Shown piece by piece: positions 1 through 6,668 of a stretch of 64,000 nt of DNA (position 1 is its first letter; each line of letters begins with the position of its first letter). The notes beneath the pieces were generated by a model. The model was not told the DNA's origin, ran no database searches, and saw only the letters and a list, made by a program, of their open reading frames with translations. Location of the stretch: the NCBI GenBank assembly GCA_965203755.1, contig OZ241910.1, positions 1,364,001 through 1,428,000 on the forward strand, written 5' to 3'. This DNA is from UBA6055 sp965203755. GTDB taxonomy: Bacteria; Chloroflexota; Anaerolineae; Aggregatilineales; Phototrophicaceae. The translations under genes and the position numbers were made by a program.

Positions 1-210
1 CACGGCATCCCCCTGCCGATTATGTGCAGCGCCCTGGCATTTTATGACGGCTATCGTTCCGCGACCCTGCCGGCCAACCTGTTGCAGGCGCAGCGCGATT
101 ATTTTGGCGCCCATACCTACGAGCGCGTGGACCGCGAACGAGGGGAGTATTTTCATACCAACTGGACCGGGACCGGCGGCGATGTCACCGCCGGCAGCTA
201 CCATGCCTAG
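1..210 (+). CDS. gnd: 6-phosphogluconate dehydrogenase (decarboxylating), C-terminal part
   Basis: The window opens inside this gene; the first base is in frame and 69 codons remain before the TAG. The segment with GIPLPIMCSALAFYDGYR, FGAHTYERVD and FHTNWTG matches the well-conserved C-terminal tail of 6-phosphogluconate dehydrogenase, which inserts into the active site of the partner subunit in the dimer. The enzyme oxidises 6-phosphogluconate to ribulose 5-phosphate with CO2 release in the cytoplasmic oxidative pentose phosphate pathway. The NADP-binding Rossmann domain lies outside the window, so the cofactor preference and the two-domain or short form cannot be read. The next gene is on the opposite strand and convergent. 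Confidence 0.95.
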   Translation, partial: HGIPLPIMCSALAFYDGYRSATLPANLLQAQRDYFGAHTYERVDRERGEYFHTNWTGTGGDVTAGSYHA

Positions 211-317
211 CCGCGGCCTGCGGGCAGTTCAGACGCAAATTGGCAGCCAAGCTCCCGTTTAGCCTTCCCAGCTAACAGACTGCAAAATCCGCCAGTTTGC
301 CCTCTATGGCATCGCGG

Positions 318-1343
318 CTAGTCAAAGCTCAATATGGCTTTGATGACGGCCTCGGCCGGGTCAAGCCAGGTGGGGAAATCGGCGGCGATGCTTTCGGGCG
401 ATGCGCGATGGGTAATCCAGGGATCCAGGTTGATGGCGCCGGCGCCCAAAGCGCTGATGACCTGGCTAAAGTCTTCGGCGGTGGCGTTGCGGCTGGCAAT
501 CAGTGACATCTCGCGCGAATGGAAATGCGGATCCCGAAATTTGAGCGCCCCTTTGATATGCCCGACCAGCACCAATGAACCGCCGTGGGCTACATAGTCA
601 AAAGCGGCGTGCATCGACAGCGCGTTGCCGGTGCAGTCAAACACGAGCGTTGGCAATTCGCCGGCCAGCAAGCGGTCGATTTGCCCCTGCGGGTCCTTTC
701 GGGCATCAACCAGCCGGTCCATGCCAAGGGCGTCAGCGCAAAACGCAAGCCGATTTTCATTGACTTCCATGACGATCACATCGGCGCCGGCGGCTTTGGC
801 AAACTGGGCGGTCGCCATGCCAATCGGACCAGCGCCAATCACCAGCGCGTTTTCGCCGGCGGCGATGTCGGCGCGTTTGGCGGCATGAGCGCCGATGCAC
901 AGCATTTCGACCAGCGCCAGCTGCTCCAGCGGGATGCCATCGGCTTTCAAGAGTTTATCCGCCGGCAGGATGAACTGTTCGCGCAGGCCGCCATCGACAT
1001 GCACGCCCAAGACCTGCATCTGGGCGCAGCAGTTGGTTTTGCCGCGCCGACAGGCGATGCACGTTCCACAGTGCAGATACGGGATAACGCAGCACAGGTC
1101 GCCGACTGTGCATGCCAGGCTGTGGCTGGTCTCGCCGATGGACAGGACTTCAACCGCCAGTTCGTGTCCCATGATGCGCGGATAGCTGAAGAAATTCTGA
1201 TGGCCGCCAAAGGCATGCAAATCTGTGCCGCAGATGCCGACCCGCCTGACCCGCACCAGCGCCTCATCGCGCCCGACCGAGCCGGGCCAATCCACTTGTC
1301 TAAGTTTGAGTTGTCCGGGCTGTTCTAATACGATTGCCTTCAC
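318..1343 (-). CDS. Zinc-dependent medium-chain alcohol/polyol dehydrogenase
   Basis: A 341-residue protein of the medium-chain dehydrogenase family. The N-terminal GroES-like domain carries the catalytic zinc region (GICGTDLHAFGGH, then GHE) and the four-cysteine structural zinc lobe CGTCIACRRGKTNCC. A Rossmann fold follows with VIGAGPIGMATAQFAKAAGA. The closest family character is the sorbitol/L-threonine/galactonate dehydrogenase group, so it probably oxidises a sugar-derived secondary alcohol with NAD(P). The start is a GTG preceded by GGAGGAGAATATCT, a strong ribosome-binding site. The neighbouring degenerate cluster at 1.5-2.3 kb also begins with a dehydrogenase of this superfamily, which suggests a former sugar-acid or polyol locus. 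Substrate not determinable from sequence. Confidence 0.9.
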   Translation of the reverse strand: MKAIVLEQPGQLKLRQVDWPGSVGRDEALVRVRRVGICGTDLHAFGGHQNFFSYPRIMGHELAVEVLSIGETSHSLACTVGDLCCVIPYLHCGTCIACRRGKTNCCAQMQVLGVHVDGGLREQFILPADKLLKADGIPLEQLALVEMLCIGAHAAKRADIAAGENALVIGAGPIGMATAQFAKAAGADVIVMEVNENRLAFCADALGMDRLVDARKDPQGQIDRLLAGELPTLVFDCTGNALSMHAAFDYVAHGGSLVLVGHIKGALKFRDPHFHSREMSLIASRNATAEDFSQVISALGAGAINLDPWITHRASPESIAADFPTWLDPAEAVIKAILSFD

Positions 1344-1520
1344 CAGATATTCTCCTCCATCCTATCACACCGACTGACAAAACCCGCTGGCAGTGTGGAT
1401 GCCCATGCGAATTATACCGCAAGCTGGGCGATATCACCTCAGTTGCCGGCTGGATTCGCTTATGCTATATTCCCATTCCCTGATATAAGTCCAGCGGAGC
1501 GGCATGATTTTGGATCCAGG

Positions 1521-1951
1521 ATGAAACGGGTTATTGTCAAGGATAAACAGCAGGCCGGCATCGTCAGCGGCAAAATCCCCAAAGCCAAAGAACTCGGCGC
1601 GGCGGCGACAAGTCGGTTGATTGCGCTGGCGCGGCGGCGGCGCATCGTCTGTGCATTGATGCCACTCGGCGCAAGGGGCAGGCTGCTTTTGTGGGTGAAT
1701 GCAGCGACGACACCGTCTTACGCATTAGCCCCGATATGATTCGCAAAGGTTTGACCTTGATTGGCTCCTGGCATTATAACCTGGCCGATTCGCTGCGAAT
1801 GATGGCCATGATTGCCGATATCGGCAATCAACTGGACCAGTTTATCAGCCACCGTTTTTCGATGGATGATATTCAGCAAGCCTGGGAAACCCAGCTTTCG
1901 GGTCAATGCGCCAAAGTGATTTTGAAGCCTTGGGAGGAACGCGATGTATAA
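1521..1951 (+). pseudogene. Remnant of a zinc-dependent alcohol dehydrogenase (both ends kept, middle lost)
   Basis: Reading from the ATG at 1521 gives MKRVIVKDKQQAGIV followed by IPKAKELG, which looks like the N-terminus of a threonine-dehydrogenase-like zinc enzyme. After about 40 codons similarity stops. In another frame (about 1652 onward) the sequence gives CIDATRRKGQAAFVGEC, then GLTLIGSWHYNLAD and FSMDDIQQAWE, ending GQCAKVILKPW, the typical C-terminus of the same enzyme group. A functional member has about 340 residues; only about 140 codons remain, across a frameshift, and the zinc and nucleotide-binding regions are gone. It is therefore a decayed gene with a large internal deletion. 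The stop overlaps the next remnant by eight bases, as in a translationally coupled operon. Confidence 0.7.
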
Positions 1952-2080
1952 ATCAGCCATTGCTGCCGTGAGCGGTCGCCGCGTCAGAGACAGATCAGCG
2001 CCGATGAGCTTGCCGCTTTTTTCAGGGACGGCTCATTGCGCTGTGAAGCTGCCCGCGCTATGCTTGAGACGATGGCTTAA
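1944..2080 (+). pseudogene. Remnant of an oxidoreductase-like gene (possibly Gfo/Idh/MocA)
   Basis: A clean ribosome-binding site (GGGAGGAACGCG) precedes the ATG at 1944, and translation begins MYKSAIAAVSGRRVRDR, which resembles the start of Gfo/Idh/MocA-type dehydrogenases although the glycine motif is altered. The end, in a different frame, reads ELAAFFRDGSLRCEAAR and stops at 2080. The whole span is only about 45 codons, so most of a gene is missing. The initiation signal and the overlap with the preceding remnant look intact; the body does not. The family assignment rests on a short N-terminal stretch and is weak. Confidence 0.45.
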
Positions 2081-2098
2081 CCTGACCGGAGGACGATC

Positions 2099-2182
2099 AT
2101 GGGAAGACTAAAGGACAAGAACGTCAGCCTGGCGCCGCGCGTGAACATTAACCTGATTTCCATGGTGCCGACCCGCGAGTAA
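2099..2182 (+). pseudogene. 27-codon remnant, possibly of a short-chain dehydrogenase
   Basis: The ATG at 2099 follows GACCGGAGGACGATC, a very good Shine-Dalgarno site for such a tiny frame. The peptide begins MGRLKDKN, as many short-chain dehydrogenases do, and then jumps to LAPRVNINLISMVPTRE, which faintly resembles the later 'RVNxISPG' region of that family. This would again be a gene with both flanks kept and the centre deleted. A further short frame, MGGFESVRLL at 2193-2225, lies directly downstream and overlaps the next start (ATGA). The identification is tentative; the position in a row of stubs is the stronger argument. Confidence 0.35.
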
Positions 2183-2222
2183 GCCAGCGGCGCATGGGCG
2201 GCTTTGAATCGGTGAGGCTGCT

Positions 2223-2310
2223 ATGAGCGAACTGGCGATTTTTGTCAAACCGTGGCCAACGTTCCATCTTGCTATGCTCGCCTTATCCACTTCGCATGTC
2301 ATTGAATTGT
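2223..2310 (+). pseudogene. N-terminal stub of a sugar phosphate isomerase/epimerase
   Basis: From the ATG at 2223 the translation MSELAIFVKPWPTFHLAML resembles the first strand and helix of xylose-isomerase-like TIM-barrel proteins, where 'FxKPWK...LPELA' is common. The similarity ends after about 25 codons and the frame runs into the terminal repeat of the tandem coiled-coil array. No barrel metal ligands remain. It is the fourth stub in a row and completes a picture of a lost sugar-catabolic operon (dehydrogenases plus isomerase). The end coordinate is approximate. Confidence 0.45.
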
Positions 2311-2355
2311 ACCCCTCTCCAGACAGAAACCGCTCCATGATATTGTTGGAACCGC

Positions 2356-2748
2356 TTACGATACGGTTTCCACATCGGCGGGCGCTTTGCCCATGACCCC
2401 TCTGCCTTCCAAAAAGCCCAGCATCCGCGCCTGTTCCTTCTCCACATTTTGCAAGCCTTCACCAAGACTCTTAACCTCGACCTGCAACTGATCCAAGCGT
2501 CCGTCCATGCGATCCAGGCGCTCCTCAACACGGGCTTGCCGCTGTTCCAGCCGGCCCATGCGCTCATCAAGGCGCGTGATGCGGTCATCCATGCGGTCAA
2601 AACGGTCGTTCATGCGGTCGCCCATGCGGTCAAAACGGTCGTTAATGCGGTCGCCCATGCGGTTAAACTGGCGAGTCACATAAACCATCCCAGCCAAACC
2701 CAGACCCAGCGCCGCAACAAAAAACGCGCCAACTTGCAGCCAGTCCAT
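2356..2748 (-). CDS. Small membrane-anchored coiled-coil protein, copy 1
   Basis: A 130-residue protein with one N-terminal membrane span (residues about 5-25, VGAFFVAALGLGLAGMVYVT) and a long charged coiled coil (about 28-110) built of repeated RMxDR, RLEERM and RVEERLDRMD segments. The C-terminal tail LGFLEGRGVMGKAPADVETVS is identical in all four copies. The N-terminus most likely sits in the membrane with the coil in the cytoplasm. Compared with copy 2 it has one additional 11-residue unit near GDRINDRFDRM. There is no catalytic motif. The general architecture (one span plus a coil) is that of DUF1640/Bdr-like proteins, but no function can be assigned. Last gene of the array in transcription order. 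Confidence 0.8.
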   Translation of the reverse strand: MDWLQVGAFFVAALGLGLAGMVYVTRQFNRMGDRINDRFDRMGDRMNDRFDRMDDRITRLDERMGRLEQRQARVEERLDRMDGRLDQLQVEVKSLGEGLQNVEKEQARMLGFLEGRGVMGKAPADVETVS

Positions 2749-2851
2749 CTCTTATCCAGCTTCTCCAATCATGTTCGCGATACTGCTTCAAGCGCAGCGC
2801 GATCCGCGCGCCATGCCAAGTTTCCCGCCCGTTGGCATCTACTGGAACCGC

Positions 2852-3211
2852 TTACGATACGGTTTCCACATCGGCAGGCGCTTTGCCCATGACCCCTCTG
2901 CCTTCCAAAAAGCCCAGCATACGCGCCTGTTCCTTCTCCACATTTTGCAAGCCTTCACCGAGACTCTTAACCTCGACCTGCAACTGATCCAAGCGCCCGT
3001 CCATGCGATCCAGGCGCTCCTCGACACGGGCTTGCCGCTGTTCCAGCCGGCCCATGCGCTCATCAAGGCGCGTGATGAGGTCATCCATGCGGTCAAAACG
3101 GTCGTTCATGCGGTCGCCCATGCGGTTAAACTGGCGAGTCACATAAACCATCCCAGCCAAACCCAGACCCAGCGCCGCAACAAAAAACGCGCCAACTTGC
3201 AGCCAGTCCAT
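2852..3211 (-). CDS. Small membrane-anchored coiled-coil protein, copy 2 (shortest)
   Basis: At 119 residues this is the shortest of the four paralogues. The membrane span and C-terminal tail are the same as in its neighbours. The coil reads NRMGDRMNDRFDRMDD, then LITRLDERMGRLEQRQ, and lacks the 11-residue unit present in copy 1 and the 7-residue RVDERLD unit present in copies 3 and 4. A leucine replaces the usual arginine (DDLITRL). Because the missing pieces are 7 or 11 residues long, the hydrophobic stripe of the coil should remain in register, so copies could still form mixed oligomers; that is inference. Confidence 0.8.
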   Translation of the reverse strand: MDWLQVGAFFVAALGLGLAGMVYVTRQFNRMGDRMNDRFDRMDDLITRLDERMGRLEQRQARVEERLDRMDGRLDQLQVEVKSLGEGLQNVEKEQARMLGFLEGRGVMGKAPADVETVS

Positions 3212-3314
3212 CTCTTATCCAGCTTCTCCAACCATGTTCGCGATACTGCTTCAAGTGCAGCGCGATCCGCGCGCCATGCCAAGTTTCCCGCCCGTTGGCA
3301 TCTACTGGAACCGC

Positions 3315-3728
3315 TTACGATACGGTTTCCACATCGGCGGGCGCTTTGCCCATGACCCCTCTGCCTTCCAAAAAGCCCAGCATACGCGCCTGTTCCTTCT
3401 CCACATTTTGCAAGCCTTCACCGAGACTCTTAACCTCGACCTGCAACTGATCCAAGCGTCCATCCATGCGATCCAGACGTTCATCCACGCGATCCAGGCG
3501 CTCCTCGACACGGGTTTGCCGCTGTTCCAGCCGGCCCATGCGCTCCTCAAGGCGCGTCATACGGACGTCTATGCGCTCCTCAAGGCGCGTCATGCGGTCA
3601 TCCATACGGTCAAAACGGTCGTTAATGCGGTCGCCCATGCGGTTAAACTGGCGAGTCACATAAACCATCCCAGCCAAACCCAGACCCAGCGCCGCAACAA
3701 AAAACGCGCCAACTTGCAGCCAGTCCAT
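3315..3728 (-). CDS. Small membrane-anchored coiled-coil protein, copy 3 (longest)
   Basis: The longest paralogue at 137 residues. It has the shared membrane span, the shared tail and a coil with two additions relative to copy 2: an 11-residue ERIDVRMTRLE segment, apparently a duplication of the adjacent MTRLEER unit, and the 7-residue RVDERLD unit. One RQARV is changed to RQTRV. Codon differences from the other copies are few, which suggests recent duplication or ongoing gene conversion. No enzymatic motif is visible. Confidence 0.8.
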   Translation of the reverse strand: MDWLQVGAFFVAALGLGLAGMVYVTRQFNRMGDRINDRFDRMDDRMTRLEERIDVRMTRLEERMGRLEQRQTRVEERLDRVDERLDRMDGRLDQLQVEVKSLGEGLQNVEKEQARMLGFLEGRGVMGKAPADVETVS

Positions 3729-3831
3729 CTCTTATCCAGCTTCTCCAATTATGTTCGCGATACTGCTTCAAGTGCAGCGCGGCCCGCGCGCCATGCCAAG
3801 TTTCCCGCCCGTTGGCATCTACTGAAACCGC

Positions 3832-4212
3832 TTACGATACGGTTTCCACATCGGCGGGCGCTTTGCCCATGACCCCTCTGCCTTCCAAAAAGCCCAGCAT
3901 ACGCGCCTGTTCCTTCTCCACATTTTGCAAGCCTTCACCAAGACTCTTAACCTCAACCTGCAACTGATCCAAGCGTCCGTCCATGCGATCCAGACGTTCA
4001 TCCACGCGATCCAGGCGCTCCTCGACACGGGCTTGCCGCTGTTCCAGCCGGCCCATGCGCTCCTCAAGGCGCGTCATGCGGTCATCCATACGGTCAAAAC
4101 GGTCGTTAATGCGGTCGCCCATGCGGTTAAACTGGCGAGTCACATAAACCATCCCAGCCAAACCCAGACCCAGCGCCGCAACAAAAAACGCGCCAACTTG
4201 CAGCCAGTCCAT
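3832..4212 (-). CDS. Small membrane-anchored coiled-coil protein, copy 4
   Basis: A 126-residue paralogue and the first gene of the array in transcription order. It carries the same N-terminal membrane span, the RVDERLD heptad unit shared with copy 3, but not the extra 11-residue unit of copy 3. The tail is unchanged. The spacer upstream (4213-4297) is the same as between the other copies but is cut short next to the molybdoenzyme gene, so this copy either uses the upstream gene's transcript or a promoter inside the spacer. Confidence 0.8.
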   Translation of the reverse strand: MDWLQVGAFFVAALGLGLAGMVYVTRQFNRMGDRINDRFDRMDDRMTRLEERMGRLEQRQARVEERLDRVDERLDRMDGRLDQLQVEVKSLGEGLQNVEKEQARMLGFLEGRGVMGKAPADVETVS

Positions 4213-4297
4213 CTTTTATCCAGCTTCTCCAACCATGTTTGCGATACCGCTTCAAGTGCAGCGCGACCCACGCGCCATGCCAAGTTCCCGCCGCAGA

Positions 4298-5980
4298 TTA
4301 AGCCTCGGCATCCGCGGCTTCGAGATCGGCAAACGCGGGCATGGACGCCCTCAAGGAATGCACGCCGGTCGCCCCATCGGGACGGGTGCCGCGGCTTTCC
4401 AGGCTTTGCAGGCTGCCATTGCCATCATAGGCGCGGACGGCAAACTTATGATCGCCTTCGGCAAAGCGCCAGTCATAACGCCAGATGACCCAGGTCAGTT
4501 CGGACAGAGGCTGACGCAGCTGCGCCGCCTGCCAGTCGCCGTCATCGACGCTGACTTCGACGCCGGCAATCTGCTTGGCGCCGGCGTAAGCAATGCCGCC
4601 AATCGGCACGATGTACTCATCGCCGTCCGCCGCGATGGAATCAACGGCAGCCACATCCACCACAGAGACCGTGTTCACCATCGCTTCCACGCTCCAGCCA
4701 CGGCGCACCCAATAGCCTTCTTGCCAGGCATCGACAAATTCGATGCTCTCAATCCACTTGGGCTGCTTCATGCCATAGCGGTCTGGAATGTAAATCCGCA
4801 GCGGGAAACCGTGTTTCTGCTTGAGCGGCTGATCATCCCACTCATAGGCGAACATAATGCGCTCATCGGCCGCAATCACATCCATCATGACATACTCGTC
4901 GAAGTTGTCAGCGCCGGTGATTTTGAGGGCAACAGCGTCGGCCTGGGGCTGAACCAGGTCCAGGAAATCACTCATGCGGAAACCGGACCACTTGGTGGTG
5001 CTGATAAGCGAGCCGCCGATGCGGTTGCTGATGCAGGACAGGGTAACGAAGCGGTCCACCCGCTCAAATTGGTCGTAGAGGTCTTGCAGCGACAGGCTCA
5101 CCGGATTATCCACCAAACCGGTGACATCAAGCCGCCATTCGCTGGAGTTAATCACCGGCGGGCGCGAGCTAATATCAATGCGGTAATGGTCATCGAGCGG
5201 GGTGTATTCGGGCCGGGTTCCCGGCGCCGGCTGCAAGTTATCGTCCATATTGGGCAAATCATCGGCAGCAGCCGCTTCAGGCGCACCGGCGGCGGCTGGC
5301 TGGCTTTCCTCTGGACGATTGCCAAGCAAAGCGCCCAGACCGGCGCCAGCCACGGTCAGAGTGGCGCTTGCCCCGCCAACGCGCACCATAAACTGACGGC
5401 GGTTGAGCGCGGTCACGGTCATGGCTTTATCGGTTTTCTCATCGACTTGGGTCTGCGCTTCGCTGTGCGCCAGCTGGCCGTAGATCCAATTTGCCGCTGC
5501 GCCCCAGCCGATGAAGACCAGCAAGACCCAGGCCGACTGCACGGCAAAAGGCGCGGTCGCTGTCACATTGACTTGGCTCGAAATCAGCAGCATGAATACG
5601 CCGAAGCCCAATCCCAGCGCGATGCCGGGATACAGATTGCCGGCGCGGGCCCGACGGCGGTTCAACAGCCCATAAAAGAGCGCGGTCGCGACCAAGCCCA
5701 AAACCAGGAAGCCCCCCAGCCCCATCAGCTGCTCGGCGGTTTTGGCGGCGGTGGAGGTTTCGCCCAGGTCAAAGGCAATAATAATGTCCACCATGATATC
5801 GATGCCGAAGGTCAAGAGCGCCCCGGGCAGATTCCGCGATACAAAGTCAAAGACATCAAAGGGGATAAACGGCAGACCCGCGATTTGGTCAGCTGCGAAC
5901 AAGAGCGCCATCAGCGCCGGGGTGAGCAAAGCGCCGACGGCGGCGCCCAGCCACATAGAGGGTTTTTTGATATTTTCCAT
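4298..5980 (-). CDS. Membrane-anchored molybdopterin-dependent oxidoreductase (sulfite oxidase family)
   Basis: A 560-residue protein. Residues about 1-200 hold several membrane spans (for example WLGAAVGALLTPALMALLF, GLGGFLVLGLVATALFYGLL, WVLLVFIGWGAAANWIYG). A twin-arginine-like NRRQFMVRVGG segment follows, then a proline/alanine linker and the oxidoreductase domain. In it, TLSCISNRIGG contains the cysteine that ligates molybdenum in sulfite-oxidase-type enzymes, and WSGFRMSDFLDLV and GFPLRIYIPDRYGMK fit the same fold. The last part resembles the dimerisation domain (VDDGDWQAAQL, WVIWRYDW). Fusion of several spans to the N-terminus places catalysis at the outer face. Start supported by TAGGAGTAGAAGATC. 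Physiological substrate unknown; no b-type cytochrome partner is adjacent. Confidence 0.88.
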   Translation of the reverse strand: MENIKKPSMWLGAAVGALLTPALMALLFAADQIAGLPFIPFDVFDFVSRNLPGALLTFGIDIMVDIIIAFDLGETSTAAKTAEQLMGLGGFLVLGLVATALFYGLLNRRRARAGNLYPGIALGLGFGVFMLLISSQVNVTATAPFAVQSAWVLLVFIGWGAAANWIYGQLAHSEAQTQVDEKTDKAMTVTALNRRQFMVRVGGASATLTVAGAGLGALLGNRPEESQPAAAGAPEAAAADDLPNMDDNLQPAPGTRPEYTPLDDHYRIDISSRPPVINSSEWRLDVTGLVDNPVSLSLQDLYDQFERVDRFVTLSCISNRIGGSLISTTKWSGFRMSDFLDLVQPQADAVALKITGADNFDEYVMMDVIAADERIMFAYEWDDQPLKQKHGFPLRIYIPDRYGMKQPKWIESIEFVDAWQEGYWVRRGWSVEAMVNTVSVVDVAAVDSIAADGDEYIVPIGGIAYAGAKQIAGVEVSVDDGDWQAAQLRQPLSELTWVIWRYDWRFAEGDHKFAVRAYDGNGSLQSLESRGTRPDGATGVHSLRASMPAFADLEAADAEA

Positions 5981-6090
5981 GATCTTCTACTCCTAAATAA
6001 AAACAGGCGCTTACAGTATAATATAGAATAAGCGGGAAACATATTGCAGCCAGATCACAATGTTCCCGATTGCTCCCAAAGCCAAGGCTG

Positions 6091-6402
6091 TCAAGGTTTC
6101 GAGGTTTGATACGGGCGGTATTCCTGCTTCTTGAGACCTTCAATGGCCGATTCAGCCGTGAAGCGGTCTACATCAGCCGCATTCATCAGCCTTTGCAGCG
6201 CCTCGTCATATCGTTCGGCGCGGACAAGCTCCCGCAATTCGGCGGTATCCAGTCGCGGGTCCATGAGCGACAACGGCCGGCGCAGACGGCCGGCAGAACG
6301 GACTTTGCGTTTGTCATCCACCTGCATAAATTGATGCATGCCAACCAGAAAAAAGGCGCTCATCATCAAAAGATTGCAACTGATGAATAACAGGATGTCC
6401 AT
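6091..6402 (-). CDS. Small membrane protein with a soluble helical tail
   Basis: A 103-residue protein with one N-terminal span (ILLFISCNLLMMSAFFLVG) and a cytoplasmic tail with DTAELRELVRAERYDEALQRL and FTAESAIEGLKKQ. The tail pattern is similar to the alpha-helical C-terminal domain of ribosomal protein L7/L12-like sequences, but this is only a resemblance. A strong ribosome-binding site (GGGAGGACGC) precedes the ATG at 6402. The gene lies between the molybdoenzyme and cysS, is transcribed with the former and separated from it by about 110 bases. Function unknown. Confidence 0.65.
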   Translation of the reverse strand: MDILLFISCNLLMMSAFFLVGMHQFMQVDDKRKVRSAGRLRRPLSLMDPRLDTAELRELVRAERYDEALQRLMNAADVDRFTAESAIEGLKKQEYRPYQTSKP

Positions 6403-6594
6403 CTGCGTCCTCCCGCGCTGGATGATGCCGGGCAGACTGCGTCCTTGCCTTCGCTGCCAAAGGAATCAATGTTTATCTCTGCCCTCCATTATATCCAATA
6501 ACCATCAGGCGGCTACAATGAACATCGTATCATAATTTGGTGAACGTCTTGCCAGCGCAGCGCGCTTCATTATGATCATTGGACGACGGTTTCA

Positions 6595-6623
6595 TTCACC
6601 ATCAGGCGACTTTCTGCTACAAT
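6595..6623 (+). promoter_or_regulatory. Candidate sigma70-type promoter of cysS
   Basis: TTCACC at 6595-6600 and TACAAT at 6618-6623 are separated by 17 bases, about 45 bases ahead of the cysS start. A second ribosome-binding-like run (AAAAAAGGAGACC) lies between. Only one position of the -10 hexamer departs from consensus. Confidence 0.5.
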
Positions 6624-6668
6624 AATCGTTAGCCGCGAGGAAAAGGAAAAAAGGAGACCGCGAGGAGC

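Larger units (their letters stand above)
2339..4290 (-). repeat. Tandem array of four gene-sized direct repeats (about 460-520 bp each)
   Basis: Four copies of the same module follow each other head to tail: a spacer of about 100 bases (for example 2749-2851, 3212-3314, 3729-3831) plus a coiled-coil gene. Gene ends lie at 2356, 2852, 3315 and 3832, giving periods of 496, 463 and 517 bases. Spacers are almost identical and contain TTACGATACGG at the gene end. The period differences are explained by in-frame insertions or deletions of 21 and 33 bases inside the coiled-coil region. The fourth spacer breaks off near 4290, beside the stop of the molybdoenzyme gene. Confidence 0.95.

Noticed and set aside
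2356..4212. Regular repeats considered as a CRISPR array
   Set aside because: Units are 460-520 bases long and coding; no short palindromic repeats with unique spacers and no cas genes.
4235..6031. A 598-codon + strand frame opposite the molybdoenzyme
   Set aside because: No ribosome-binding site or recognisable domain; the opposite strand has an unmistakable sulfite-oxidase-type enzyme. Long antisense frames are common at this GC and codon bias.
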